Shown piece by piece: positions 56,201 to 62,802 of a stretch of 64,000 bases of DNA. The DNA lies in contig MWST01000012.1 of NCBI GenBank assembly GCA_002050235.1, forward strand, positions 17,181-81,180, in the 5' to 3' direction. The DNA comes from Polyangiaceae bacterium UTPRO1 (GTDB lineage: Bacteria > Desulfobacterota > Binatia > UTPRO1). The notes beneath the pieces are model-generated. The model did no database searches. It was not told where the DNA came from and saw only the letters and a program-made list of their open reading frames with translations. The translations under genes and the position numbers were made by a program. How positions within the stretch are numbered: position 1 is the first letter of the stretch; every line of letters starts with the position of its first letter.

Positions 56201-56255
56201 GCGCGTTCGTCTGGAGAAGGAGCGCGCCCGAAGCACCGAGGAGGCTGCGCGATGA
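53250..56255 (+). CDS. Type II DMSO-reductase-family catalytic subunit (EbdA-like)
   Basis: A 1001-residue Tat-exported molybdenum bis-PGD enzyme. The signal is RRRDFLRLAALAAASASSGC. His72, Cys77, Cys81 and Cys116 fit the His/3-Cys site of cluster FS0; the 34-residue gap between the last two Cys equals that in NarG. The segment DDWAEIGDLNVGATMTFG (205-222) aligns with the NarG region that supplies the Asp ligand to Mo, making Asp206 or Asp212 the candidate. Type II enzymes include ethylbenzene dehydrogenase, cholesterol C25 hydroxylase, p-cymene dehydrogenase, perchlorate and selenate reductases. The subunit, Fe-S partner, haem subunit and TorD-type chaperone are arranged exactly as in ethylbenzene dehydrogenase. 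The substrate is not readable from sequence. A strong Shine-Dalgarno AAGGAAGGAGG precedes ATG 53250. Confidence 0.9.
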   Translation: MRFDPVLRRRDFLRLAALAAASASSGCSLLVRAAGRGAPAGAGAMRRPPRLGTWEDLYRQRWSWDAVAKGSHGWLNCRSACNWDLYIKDGLVVREEQTANYEASEAGIPDFNPRGCQKGACYTEVMYGPSRLTVPLKRVGERGSGRWERVSWEQALDEIAAKLVSIAERHGTDAIVHDLGPHFDQGPTTAVRPRFFGFLGASMMDDWAEIGDLNVGATMTFGFPHIGGSADEWFLSDHLVVWMMNPAVTQIPDAHFLFEAKYAGAELVVVDPTYSATATHADLWLPLRPGTDAALALATARYIWDGGFADLDYVREQTDLTMLVRLDTGRFLRESDVAAEGHPERLYLWDTATGRAVIAPGCAGNAADGKIALGRLRPAIAGRFSMTLADGATVGVAPVGALLREHLEPWTLDEAARVTGLSRAQVERFADDFARARRPMVLSSWGSNRYLHSDQMNRAKILCLALKGAIGRRGGGYHNTGWVGIEGFDGVTAAAEHTGLRGRFAIFDLVDKGLLFDLILDQTMRRKSRAQVQWELGRNYEERNACMANSASMNLAYQGVRDDLDRELAGLYPRRLSEYDEESRAHGWMPRLPRHQQPRAWFTGGNNFLRRTNLPQRAIATMWPALELIVDVNPKLTFTGMHADYLLPAAGYYEKPGFKYPVAYVPYLHYCDEAVRPIADSKNEWEIFSLLAERVQAVARARNTPILDGCGKRPIDLKRIAEKLSFHGAFGPQDAMKVAQRILDTSTSTAGMSVAALKETGIAKYTGTGAVGGQPQLFNEDWKGQGVLRPATLFTEKKWRWPTLTGRQQFYIDHAWFLEAGEALPTHIESPKAGGDHPFQLVSCHARWSIHSVWRDDPMLLRLQRGEPQIYLNPGDAARLRVADGGWAELANDYGSVLMRAKHSTMVRPGIAYYFHAWEPHQFPAHKSYKEITPGLMNPMHFAGGEGQFVWRFGVWAPGTHVQDTRVSIRRGDLRAWLARMEKERVRLEKERARSTEEAAR

Positions 56256-57289
56256 CGACGACCGACGCGACCGCGGTCGAGCGCCAGATCGCGATGGTGC
56301 TCGACCTCAACAAGTGCCTCGGCTGCCAGACCTGCACGGTCGCATGCAAGAAGCTCTGGAACCGCGACTCCGGCACCGGGTACGCCTACTGGAACAACGT
56401 CGAGACCCAGCCCGGCCAGGGGTACCCGCGCCGCTGGCAGGAGACGGGCGGTCGCACGGCGGACGGCGCGGTGAAGCGCGGCGAGATCCCGGCGCTCGAC
56501 ACCGACTACGGCCGCGCCTGGACGTTCAATCACGAGGAGGTGCGGACGGGGGTCGGCGGCGGCGCCGGCAAGCCGTGGCTGCGCCCCGACGGCCAGCCGC
56601 AATGGGGTCCGAACTGGGACGAGGACCGCGGCGCCGGCGAGCATCCCGAGAGCAACCACTACTTCTACCTGCCGCGCCTCTGCAATCACTGCACGCACCC
56701 GGCGTGCCTCGATGCCTGTCCGCGCCGGGCGATCTACAAGCGCCGCGAGGACGGGATCGTGCTGGTCGACCAGGACCGCTGCTACGGCTACCGCTTCTGC
56801 GTCGAAGCCTGTCCCTACAAGAAGGTGTTCTTCGATCCGCAGCGCAACGTCAGCACGAAGTGCATATTCTGTCTGCCGCGAATCGAAGAAGGCGTGGCGC
56901 CGGCGTGCGCGCGCCAGTGCCCGGGCCGCCTGCGCTTCGTCGGCTACCTCGACGATCCCGCCGGTCCGATCTGGAAGCTCGTCGAGAAGTGGAAGGTGGC
57001 GCTGCCGCTGCATCCGGAGCTCGGCCTCGGACCGAACGTGTTCTACGTGCCGCCGGTCGGGCCGGTCGCCTTCGACGGCGCCGGCCGGCTAGTCGAGGAC
57101 GCGCCGCGGATTCCGAACGAGCTGCTCGAGCGCCTCTTCGGGCCGCGCGTGCACGAGGCGCTCCGCACCGTGCGCGAGGAGCGCGCGCGCCGGCGGCGCG
57201 GCGAGCCGAGCGAGCTCATGGATCTCCTGATCGCCTACGACTGGAACCAGAGCTTTCGCCTCCCGGTGCGCGCGCGCGAGGTGCTGTGA
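56252..57289 (+). CDS. Type II DMSO-reductase Fe-S subunit (EbdB-like)
   Basis: A 345-residue four-cluster electron-transfer subunit. The first cluster group is CLGCQTCTVACKKLW (Cys22, 25, 28, 32). The next groups are CNHCTHPACLDACP, CYGYRFCVEACPYKK and CIFC...CARQCPG. In CYGYRFC the second Cys of the usual CxxCxxC is replaced by Tyr, the change that in NarH/EbdB makes the last cluster [3Fe-4S]. ATG 56252 overlaps the alpha-subunit stop (ATGA), so the subunits are translated together. It moves electrons between the alpha subunit and the haem-b subunit. No signal is present, consistent with piggyback Tat export. Confidence 0.92.
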   Translation: MTTTDATAVERQIAMVLDLNKCLGCQTCTVACKKLWNRDSGTGYAYWNNVETQPGQGYPRRWQETGGRTADGAVKRGEIPALDTDYGRAWTFNHEEVRTGVGGGAGKPWLRPDGQPQWGPNWDEDRGAGEHPESNHYFYLPRLCNHCTHPACLDACPRRAIYKRREDGIVLVDQDRCYGYRFCVEACPYKKVFFDPQRNVSTKCIFCLPRIEEGVAPACARQCPGRLRFVGYLDDPAGPIWKLVEKWKVALPLHPELGLGPNVFYVPPVGPVAFDGAGRLVEDAPRIPNELLERLFGPRVHEALRTVREERARRRRGEPSELMDLLIAYDWNQSFRLPVRAREVL

Positions 57290-57840
57290 TGACGACGCGG
57301 AGGAGCCTCACGCTCACGGCGGCGCCGCCGGCGCTCTCGCCCGGCGGCTACGTGCCGCGCGCCTACGCCGACCGCGTCACGCCGACGACCGCCCGCGTCG
57401 ACTTCGCCGCCGGCGAGGAGGGCGGAGCGTGGACGGTCGCGCTCTCGTGGCACGCCCCGCGTCCCGTGCGCGCGCTCGACGGGGATCCGGCGCGCTTCCT
57501 CGACGCTGCGGCGCTCCTCGTGCCGACGACCGAGGCGGCGCAGGCGATGACGATGGGGGCAGCGGAGGATCCCGTCGAGGGCATACTCTGGCGCGCCGAC
57601 GGCGAACGCCCGCTGCGCATCACGGCCACGGGCTGGGGAACGGTCGTGCGGCAGGCGGCGCCGGCGGAGTGGGCGGCCGACGCGCGCTGGCAGGACGGCT
57701 TCTGGTACCTGACGTTCCGGGTCGGCGCCTGGGCGCCGCTCGCGCGCTTCCGCCGGCTCGCGGTGGCGATCTGGCAGGGCGCGGAGCGCGAGCGCGCCGG
57801 TCTGAAATCGGTGACCCCCGTCTGGATCCAGCTCCCGTGA
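57289..57840 (+). CDS. Haem-b subunit of the type II molybdoenzyme (EbdC-like)
   Basis: A 183-residue beta-sandwich protein starting at ATG 57289, overlapping the beta-subunit stop by one base (TGATG). By position it is the haem-b gamma subunit that passes electrons to a periplasmic cytochrome. In EbdC the haem is held by a Met and a Lys; candidates here are Met87/Met89 in QAMTMGAAEDPVEGILW and Lys173 in RAGLKSVTPVW. No N-terminal signal is visible, so it may be carried out with the Tat-exported alpha subunit. Sequence drift makes the family call weaker than for the other subunits. Confidence 0.75.
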   Translation: MTTRRSLTLTAAPPALSPGGYVPRAYADRVTPTTARVDFAAGEEGGAWTVALSWHAPRPVRALDGDPARFLDAAALLVPTTEAAQAMTMGAAEDPVEGILWRADGERPLRITATGWGTVVRQAAPAEWAADARWQDGFWYLTFRVGAWAPLARFRRLAVAIWQGAERERAGLKSVTPVWIQLP

Positions 57841-57854
57841 GCCCGGGAGCGGCG

Positions 57855-58358
57855 ATGCCGGCGTCGGCAGCAGTGAGCGCCCGGGATCGTGCGGTCGCGC
57901 TCCTGACTGCGTGGGCCCGCATCTGGAATCCGCTCCTCGCCCGCGATGCGAAGCGCGAGAGCTGGGAAGCGCTCGGGCTGCCAGATCCGATCGACGCGGT
58001 CGAGTCGGAAACCTGGCGCCTGTTCCACGCGGCGCTGCCGGCGCCGCCGGCGCCGTTGCTGCTCCATTGCCTCGTCGGCGTCGACGGCTCGCGGGCGCGC
58101 GAGGATTGGCTGCGGGCGATCCACCATCTGCAACTGGTGTGGAACGATCGCGTGCTCGCTCCCGACCACCTGGCGATCGCGTGCGAGGTGCTGGCAGCGG
58201 CGGTCGAGAACGACGACGCGGTGCTGGTGCGCGAGCTGCTCGCCCGCTACGTCCATCCGTGGTGCGCGGCCGCAGCGGCGAGCCTGGCCGGCGACGAGGC
58301 TCCGGCGGCGGCGCTGGTGGCGGCGTTTCGCGCCGACCTCGACGCCGTCCCGCATTGA
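57855..58358 (+). CDS. TorD-like assembly chaperone of the molybdoenzyme
   Basis: A 167-residue all-helical protein. Its position after the gamma subunit, the helical pattern (AVALLTAWARIWNPLL, FHAALPAPPAPLLLHCLVGV, LRAIHHLQLVWND, VLAAAVENDDAVLVRELLARYVHPW) and the length fit the TorD/DmsD/EbdD chaperones. These bind the Tat signal of the alpha subunit until cofactor is inserted. ATG 57855 has GGGAGC upstream; GTG 57837 overlapping the previous stop is an alternative. The four-gene order alpha-beta-gamma-chaperone is the ethylbenzene dehydrogenase order. Confidence 0.8.
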   Translation: MPASAAVSARDRAVALLTAWARIWNPLLARDAKRESWEALGLPDPIDAVESETWRLFHAALPAPPAPLLLHCLVGVDGSRAREDWLRAIHHLQLVWNDRVLAPDHLAIACEVLAAAVENDDAVLVRELLARYVHPWCAAAAASLAGDEAPAAALVAAFRADLDAVPH

Positions 58359-58394
58359 ACCGACGATCACTGCGGTCGCGTGTGGTGCGGGCGG

Positions 58395-58769
58395 ATGGTA
58401 AGAACGGAGATCTTGCCGAAGATCCGCATCATCTACGAATCGGGAGAGCCCGAGCGCACGATCGAGTTCGAAGGTTCCGGCCCCTTCCACCACGACGGCG
58501 AACCGGGGTCGATCCTCGACATACTGCTCGGCCACGGCGTGCACCTGGAGCATGCCTGCGGCGGGAAGTGCGCCTGCACGACCTGCCACGTCATCGTCCG
58601 GGAAGGCGAGGAGAACCTCTCGCCGAGCACCGAGAAGGAGGAGGACGAGCTCGACAACGCCCCCGGCCTGACGATGCACTCGCGTCTCGGCTGCCAGGCG
58701 ATCGTCAAGGGCGACATCACCATCGTGATCCCCAAGTACACGATCAATCAGGTGTCGGGCAGCCACTAG
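58395..58769 (+). CDS. fdx: Adrenodoxin-type [2Fe-2S] ferredoxin
   Basis: A 124-residue ferredoxin. The cluster residues are in EHACGGKCACTTCHV (Cys-x5-Cys-x2-Cys) with the fourth Cys in SRLGCQAI, the Isc/adrenodoxin arrangement. The acidic patch NLSPSTEKEEDELDN is typical of the partner-binding helix. The TTG at 58413 has a Shine-Dalgarno-like GGAG only 3 bases upstream, which is too close, so ATG 58395 was taken. Such ferredoxins work in Fe-S assembly (with IscS/HscA) or feed P450-type oxygenases. Its place beside the molybdoenzyme and a reductase-like flavoprotein makes electron delivery possible but unproven. Confidence 0.9.
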   Translation: MVRTEILPKIRIIYESGEPERTIEFEGSGPFHHDGEPGSILDILLGHGVHLEHACGGKCACTTCHVIVREGEENLSPSTEKEEDELDNAPGLTMHSRLGCQAIVKGDITIVIPKYTINQVSGSH

Positions 58770-58803
58770 CCCGAGGCGGCGGGCGCCGACGACGGACGCT
58801 GCG

Positions 58804-59496
58804 ATGCGCGTCGACCTGCCGCCGTCGTGGCGCGCGGCGCTCGCCGCGGAGCTCGACTCCGGGTGGTTCCGCGAGCTCGGCCGCTTCGTCGCCGCCGCGC
58901 GTGCGGCCGGTCCGGTGTTCCCGCCCGAGGGTGACGTCTTCAATGCCTTCACGGCGACGCCGCTCGACGCCGTCAAGGTCGTGCTCCTCGGCCAGGATCC
59001 CTACCACGACGCCGGACAGGCGCACGGGCTCTGCTTCTCGGTGCGGCCCGGCGTGTCGCCGCCGCCGTCGCTCGTGAACATCTACAAGGAGCTCGCAGCC
59101 GACGTTCCGGGGTTCGTGCGGCCGCCGCACGGGTGCCTGGCGGCGTGGGCGCGGCAAGGAGTGCTGCTGCTGAACGCGGTGCTGACCGTAGCGGCCCACC
59201 GTCCGGGCTCGCATGCGGGCCACGGCTGGGAGCGTTTCACCGACGCCGCGGTCGCAGCGGTGAGCGCCCGCCCCGAGCACGCCGTCTTCCTCCTCTGGGG
59301 CAACCGGGCGCGCCGCAAGGCGGCGCTCGTCGACCGTTCCCGCCACACGGTCATCGAGGCGGCGCATCCGTCGCCTCTCTCGTACCGGGCGTTCGCGGGC
59401 TCGCGTCCGTTCTCGCGCGCCAACGCCGCCCTGGTCGCGCACGGGCGCGCGCCCGTAGACTGGCGCCTGCCGGTCGAAGCGGGCGGGGGTGCGTGA
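58804..59496 (+). CDS. ung: Uracil-DNA glycosylase
   Basis: A 230-residue family-1 uracil-DNA glycosylase, the base-excision enzyme that removes uracil from DNA. The water-activating loop GQDPYHDAGQAHGLCFS (63-79) with Asp65, PPPSLVNIYKEL, and the C-terminal HPSPLSYRAFAGSRPFS DNA-intercalation loop are all present. ATG 58804 is 34 bases after the ferredoxin stop. Its placement among redox genes appears coincidental. Confidence 0.97.
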   Translation: MRVDLPPSWRAALAAELDSGWFRELGRFVAAARAAGPVFPPEGDVFNAFTATPLDAVKVVLLGQDPYHDAGQAHGLCFSVRPGVSPPPSLVNIYKELAADVPGFVRPPHGCLAAWARQGVLLLNAVLTVAAHRPGSHAGHGWERFTDAAVAAVSARPEHAVFLLWGNRARRKAALVDRSRHTVIEAAHPSPLSYRAFAGSRPFSRANAALVAHGRAPVDWRLPVEAGGGA

Positions 59497-59509
59497 TAGG
59501 CGTCGGACG

Positions 59510-60247
59510 ATGTCCGCGTCCGACCGGTCGCCGGGCGGGCCGCGCGTCCATCGCGCGACCGTGACCCGCATCCACGAACACCTGCCGGGGACGCGCTCGC
59601 TCTTCCTGCGCCTGCCAGCGGGCGAGCGCCTGGCCTTCACGCCCGGCCAGTTCGTCTCGTGCGCGCTCCCCGTGGGTGACGATCCGCCCCTGGTGCGGGC
59701 CTATTCGTTGGCGTCGAGCCCGGAGGACGACGAGCTCGAGCTCTGCGTCGACCGCGTTGCGGCAGGGCCGGGATCGGGCCACCTCTTCACGCTCGCGCCC
59801 GGAGCCGAGGTCGAGTTCACGGGCCCGTTCGGCAGCTTTGCGCTCGCGGAACCGCCGCCGGCGCCGCTCGTCTTCGTCGGCGAGGGCGCGGGCGTGGCGC
59901 CGCTGCGGCCGATGGTGCGTCGGGCGCTCGAGCGCGGCGGCAGCCAGCCGATTACGATCCTGCACGGGGCGCGCTACGAGCAGGAGCTGATCTATCGAGA
60001 CGACTTCGAGGCCTGGGCGGCGCGTCATCCGCGCCTTACGTGGGAGCCCGTGCTGCGCACGACCGAGGCCGAGGTCGGCTCGATCGACGCCCTGGAAGGC
60101 CTGGTGCTCGAACGCTTCGTCCGCGCCGACGCCGACCGCAGCCGGCGCTTCTGGATCTGCGCCGTGGGCGCGCTGCCGGGGCGGCTGCGCGACGCGCTGC
60201 GCGCCGCCGGCTACGAGCGCAAGGCGGTGCGCGTCGAGCAGTGGTGA
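59510..60247 (+). CDS. Ferredoxin--NADP reductase-like flavoprotein
   Basis: A 245-residue FNR-superfamily protein with an FAD-binding barrel: RAYSLAS (63-69) contacts the flavin, and GSGHLFTLAPGAEVEFTGPFGSF follows. The NAD(P) half shows VFVGEGAGVAPLRPM and a C-terminal FWICAVGALPGRLRDAL. It most resembles ferredoxin--NADP(+) reductases or the FAD domain of oxygenase reductases. GTG 59489 is an alternative start that overlaps the ung stop. With the ferredoxin two genes upstream it could form a small electron chain. Confidence 0.85.
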   Translation: MSASDRSPGGPRVHRATVTRIHEHLPGTRSLFLRLPAGERLAFTPGQFVSCALPVGDDPPLVRAYSLASSPEDDELELCVDRVAAGPGSGHLFTLAPGAEVEFTGPFGSFALAEPPPAPLVFVGEGAGVAPLRPMVRRALERGGSQPITILHGARYEQELIYRDDFEAWAARHPRLTWEPVLRTTEAEVGSIDALEGLVLERFVRADADRSRRFWICAVGALPGRLRDALRAAGYERKAVRVEQW

Positions 60248-60263
60248 AGAGCGCTTCCCGGCG

Positions 60264-60644
60264 TCACCCGAGCTGGGCGGTGAATTGCTGCATGTCGAAG
60301 TAATCCCGCCAGGCGCGGATCTTGCCTTCGGGAGTCACCTCGAAGGCGCCCATCACCGGGAGCTCGACGCGCTTGTCGCCGATCACGAAGCGGTCGACGC
60401 GCTCGGTGAGGACGGTCGCACCGCTGCTGGCGAGGGCGACGAGCTCGAACTCCACGTGCGACGCGGGCGTGATGAACTGCGCCAGCGTGCCGGCTATGGC
60501 GTCGCGGCCGGTGAGCGGTGCCAGCGGTATGTTGTGGTAGACCGCGTCGTCGGTGAAGAACGCGAGGAGCGCGTCGACGTCGCGCCGCGCAACGGCGCGG
60601 CAGAAATCACGAACCACGGATTCGGGCGTCATGCCGGCCTTCAT
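60264..60644 (-). CDS. Limonene-1,2-epoxide hydrolase family protein
   Basis: A 126-residue NTF2/SnoaL-fold protein. The limonene-epoxide-hydrolase active-site residues line up: Arg82 and Asp84 in TERVDRF and Asp114 in AWRDYF, plus Tyr36 and Asn38 in AVYHNIP, with the same spacings as Arg99, Asp101, Asp132, Tyr53 and Asn55 of the Rhodococcus enzyme. Such enzymes open epoxides with water. It lies beside an ethylbenzene-type molybdoenzyme cluster and converges with the reductase gene 16 bases away. Hydrolysis of a terpene or fatty epoxide is a reasonable inference, unproven. Confidence 0.82.
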   Translation of the reverse strand: MKAGMTPESVVRDFCRAVARRDVDALLAFFTDDAVYHNIPLAPLTGRDAIAGTLAQFITPASHVEFELVALASSGATVLTERVDRFVIGDKRVELPVMGAFEVTPEGKIRAWRDYFDMQQFTAQLG

Positions 60645-60665
60645 ACGCCGCCGCTGCCGCCGACG

Positions 60666-61769
60666 CTACAGCGTCAGCACGTGCCCTGCGGCCGGGTGCA
60701 CGCGACCGTCGAGCGCGGCGCGGTAGACGCGCTCGACGGCGGCGGCGCCGCGCCCGCGCTCGATGCGCAGCCAACGGCCGGAGTCGGCGACGAAGTGCTG
60801 CAACGCCGCGCCGAGGCGCTCGTCGAGCTCCGCCGGACCCCAGTCGCGCGAGCGCTTCTCGATGCGCTCGGGGGCGAAGAAGAGCGCCGGCGCCGGTCCG
60901 GGCAGGTCGGCCGCGGGCGGTGCCATGCGCTCGTGGTGGGTGAGTCCGACCGCACAACTGTAGCGCAGCCGGTCTCCACAGCGCCGGTGGACCGCATCGC
61001 GCACGGCGCCGTTGCCGGCCATGTCGACGAGCACGGTCGGCGCGTCGGCGGCGAGTCCGTCCAGGGCGTCGTAGGTGACGGTGCGGTCGTAGAAGCCGAG
61101 GCCGCCGACGAACGCGGCGTTGCCGGCCGCGGTGAGCCCGACGACCTGGTAGCCGCGCTCGCGACGCGCCGCCAGGAGAGCGGCGAGGCCGATCGCCGTC
61201 TTGCTCGACGCGCTCGCGAGCACGATGGCGCCGGCCCCGAAGAACCCTCTTTCGGCGAGCAGGTCGTCGAGCAGGAAGGCGGTCGCGAAGAGCGGCCGCA
61301 GCAGCATGTAGGCGTCCTCGTGCGCCGCATCGTAGCCCGGGTCGGCAGCGGCGCGCAGGTAGCGGTTGTAGACGCGCGGTAGCGCCGTGCGGTGCGGCGT
61401 GACGTCGGTGAAGCCGTCGTCGCGGACGTGATCGGCGCTGACGACGAGGTGGGTCGACATCGGGAGGTAGCCGTAGAAGCGCTCTCCGGCGCGCACTCCC
61501 CGATGGCGCGACGCGACCACGGTCGCGAAGCCCCAGACCGGGATGCGGCCCCAGCCGGAAGCGGCGGGGAAGAACTCCCAGTAGCGGAAGCGCTCGCCGA
61601 TGGCAGCGTAAGTGACGTTGTTGGCGGTGAAGCCGAAGGCGTCGATGGCGAGCAGGACCTTGTCGTCGTCGACGGCCGGCAGCGCCGCCGGGGCGAGCGA
61701 CGTGCGGCGCAGGTCGTGGCGGCGAACGAGGAAATCCCTGGCGTCGGCGATGACGGTCGGCGCGGCCAT
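60666..61769 (-). CDS. DUF2855 family protein
   Basis: A 367-residue protein with a weak alcohol-dehydrogenase-like layout: an N-terminal DKVLLAIDAFGFTANNVTYAAIG barrel, later VLASASSKTAIGLAALLAA (a Rossmann-like segment at about residues 175-193) and VGLTAAGNAAFVGGLGFYDR. These are features of DUF2855, a zinc-free MDR-like family of unknown substrate. The stop is 21 bases before the epoxide-hydrolase gene, so the two are probably co-transcribed. Confidence 0.82.
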   Translation of the reverse strand: MAAPTVIADARDFLVRRHDLRRTSLAPAALPAVDDDKVLLAIDAFGFTANNVTYAAIGERFRYWEFFPAASGWGRIPVWGFATVVASRHRGVRAGERFYGYLPMSTHLVVSADHVRDDGFTDVTPHRTALPRVYNRYLRAAADPGYDAAHEDAYMLLRPLFATAFLLDDLLAERGFFGAGAIVLASASSKTAIGLAALLAARRERGYQVVGLTAAGNAAFVGGLGFYDRTVTYDALDGLAADAPTVLVDMAGNGAVRDAVHRRCGDRLRYSCAVGLTHHERMAPPAADLPGPAPALFFAPERIEKRSRDWGPAELDERLGAALQHFVADSGRWLRIERGRGAAAVERVYRAALDGRVHPAAGHVLTL

Positions 61770-61868
61770 GGTGCACCGGTCTACAGGAGGTGCGGCCGGC
61801 CGCCAACGGCGCCGGACCTCGGGGTGTCGAGTGGCGGGACGGTGGCCGTTGCCGTATCTTCTCCGGAC

Positions 61869-62597
61869 GTGTCGACCCCGGATGAATCCCCGCGTCGCAT
61901 ATTCCTCGTCCGCCACGGCGAGACGCTCTACGGGGCCGGCAACGCGGGGTGCGACGACCTAACGTCCGCGGGCTACGAACAGATCCGGGCGCTCGAGCGT
62001 CTGATCCGGCCGATAACGCTCGACGCCATCTATTCGAGCCCGCTCGAGCGTGCCCAGGCCACCGCCCGGACCCTGGCGGGCACCTCCGGCGTTCCGGTGG
62101 CGACCGTCGAGACGCTGCGGGAGATCATGCCGGGCGACCTCTCCGTGCTCGCCCCCTCGGGGGCGGAAGCGGAGGTCGCCGACTTCCTGCGGCGGGCGAT
62201 CGGGTACTTCGTGGACCCGGAAACCCGCTGGGATACTCCCTATCTCGGGGGCGAGACCTACCGGGACCTGCGCGAGCGGGTGTGGCCGTTTTTCACCGAC
62301 CTCGTCGGTCGCGACGACTGGCGGCGGGTCCTGATCGTCGCCCACGGAGGCGTCAACAATGCGCTCATCGGGCGCATCCTCGGGACCGGCGAGCCCGGGC
62401 TCGCCAACATCGATCAAGACTTCGGCGGCCTGAACATAATCGACGTCGTCGAGGGGCGACCCGTGCTCCGGCTGCTCAATTTCACGGCCTACGACCCCCT
62501 CAAGGCGGACCTCGAAGCGAGCAGCATGGACGTCCTGCGCGCGATCGTCGAAACCGGGCTCGCCGCCGGGTTTTCGGGCTCCGCCAGGGTCCGCTGA
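61869..62597 (+). CDS. Histidine phosphatase (phosphoglycerate-mutase family)
   Basis: A 242-residue histidine-acid phosphatase. FLVRHGETLY (Arg15-His16-Gly17) carries the phospho-acceptor His, and SSPLERAQATARTLAG and AHGGVNNALIGRIL complete the active site. It could be a cofactor-dependent mutase or a phosphatase for a small metabolite such as alpha-ribazole-P; no neighbouring gene decides. GTG 61869 is the most likely start, just before STPDESPRRIFLVRHG. It diverges from the DUF2855 gene. Confidence 0.87.
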   Translation: MSTPDESPRRIFLVRHGETLYGAGNAGCDDLTSAGYEQIRALERLIRPITLDAIYSSPLERAQATARTLAGTSGVPVATVETLREIMPGDLSVLAPSGAEAEVADFLRRAIGYFVDPETRWDTPYLGGETYRDLRERVWPFFTDLVGRDDWRRVLIVAHGGVNNALIGRILGTGEPGLANIDQDFGGLNIIDVVEGRPVLRLLNFTAYDPLKADLEASSMDVLRAIVETGLAAGFSGSARVR

Positions 62598-62644
62598 CGA
62601 AGTCGGAAGCAGGAGATTTTCCTTCGTTAGATCAAAAGTTTGTA

Positions 62645-62673
62645 TTGACTTGGCGAGGGGCGGCATTTAAACT
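62645..62673 (+). promoter_or_regulatory. Sigma-70 promoter of rpoD
   Basis: TTGACT (62645-62650, five of six), a 17-base spacer and TAAACT (62668-62673, four of six) sit 130 bases before the rpoD ATG. The surrounding AT-rich stretch 62615-62672 (including GATTTTCCTTCGTTAGATC) stands out strongly in this GC-rich window, as expected for an UP element and a strong promoter. Confidence 0.55.
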
Positions 62674-62802
62674 CGGCCCTCGAATCGTGTCTCTTGCCCC
62701 CGCCAGCAGCAGCTACGGCTGCACTGTGCCGACCCATGACAGGCGCGCGCGGCTCTCGCAGCGCCGTGTTCATGTACCCGTCAGTGGAGAACGTCCCCGG
62801 CG

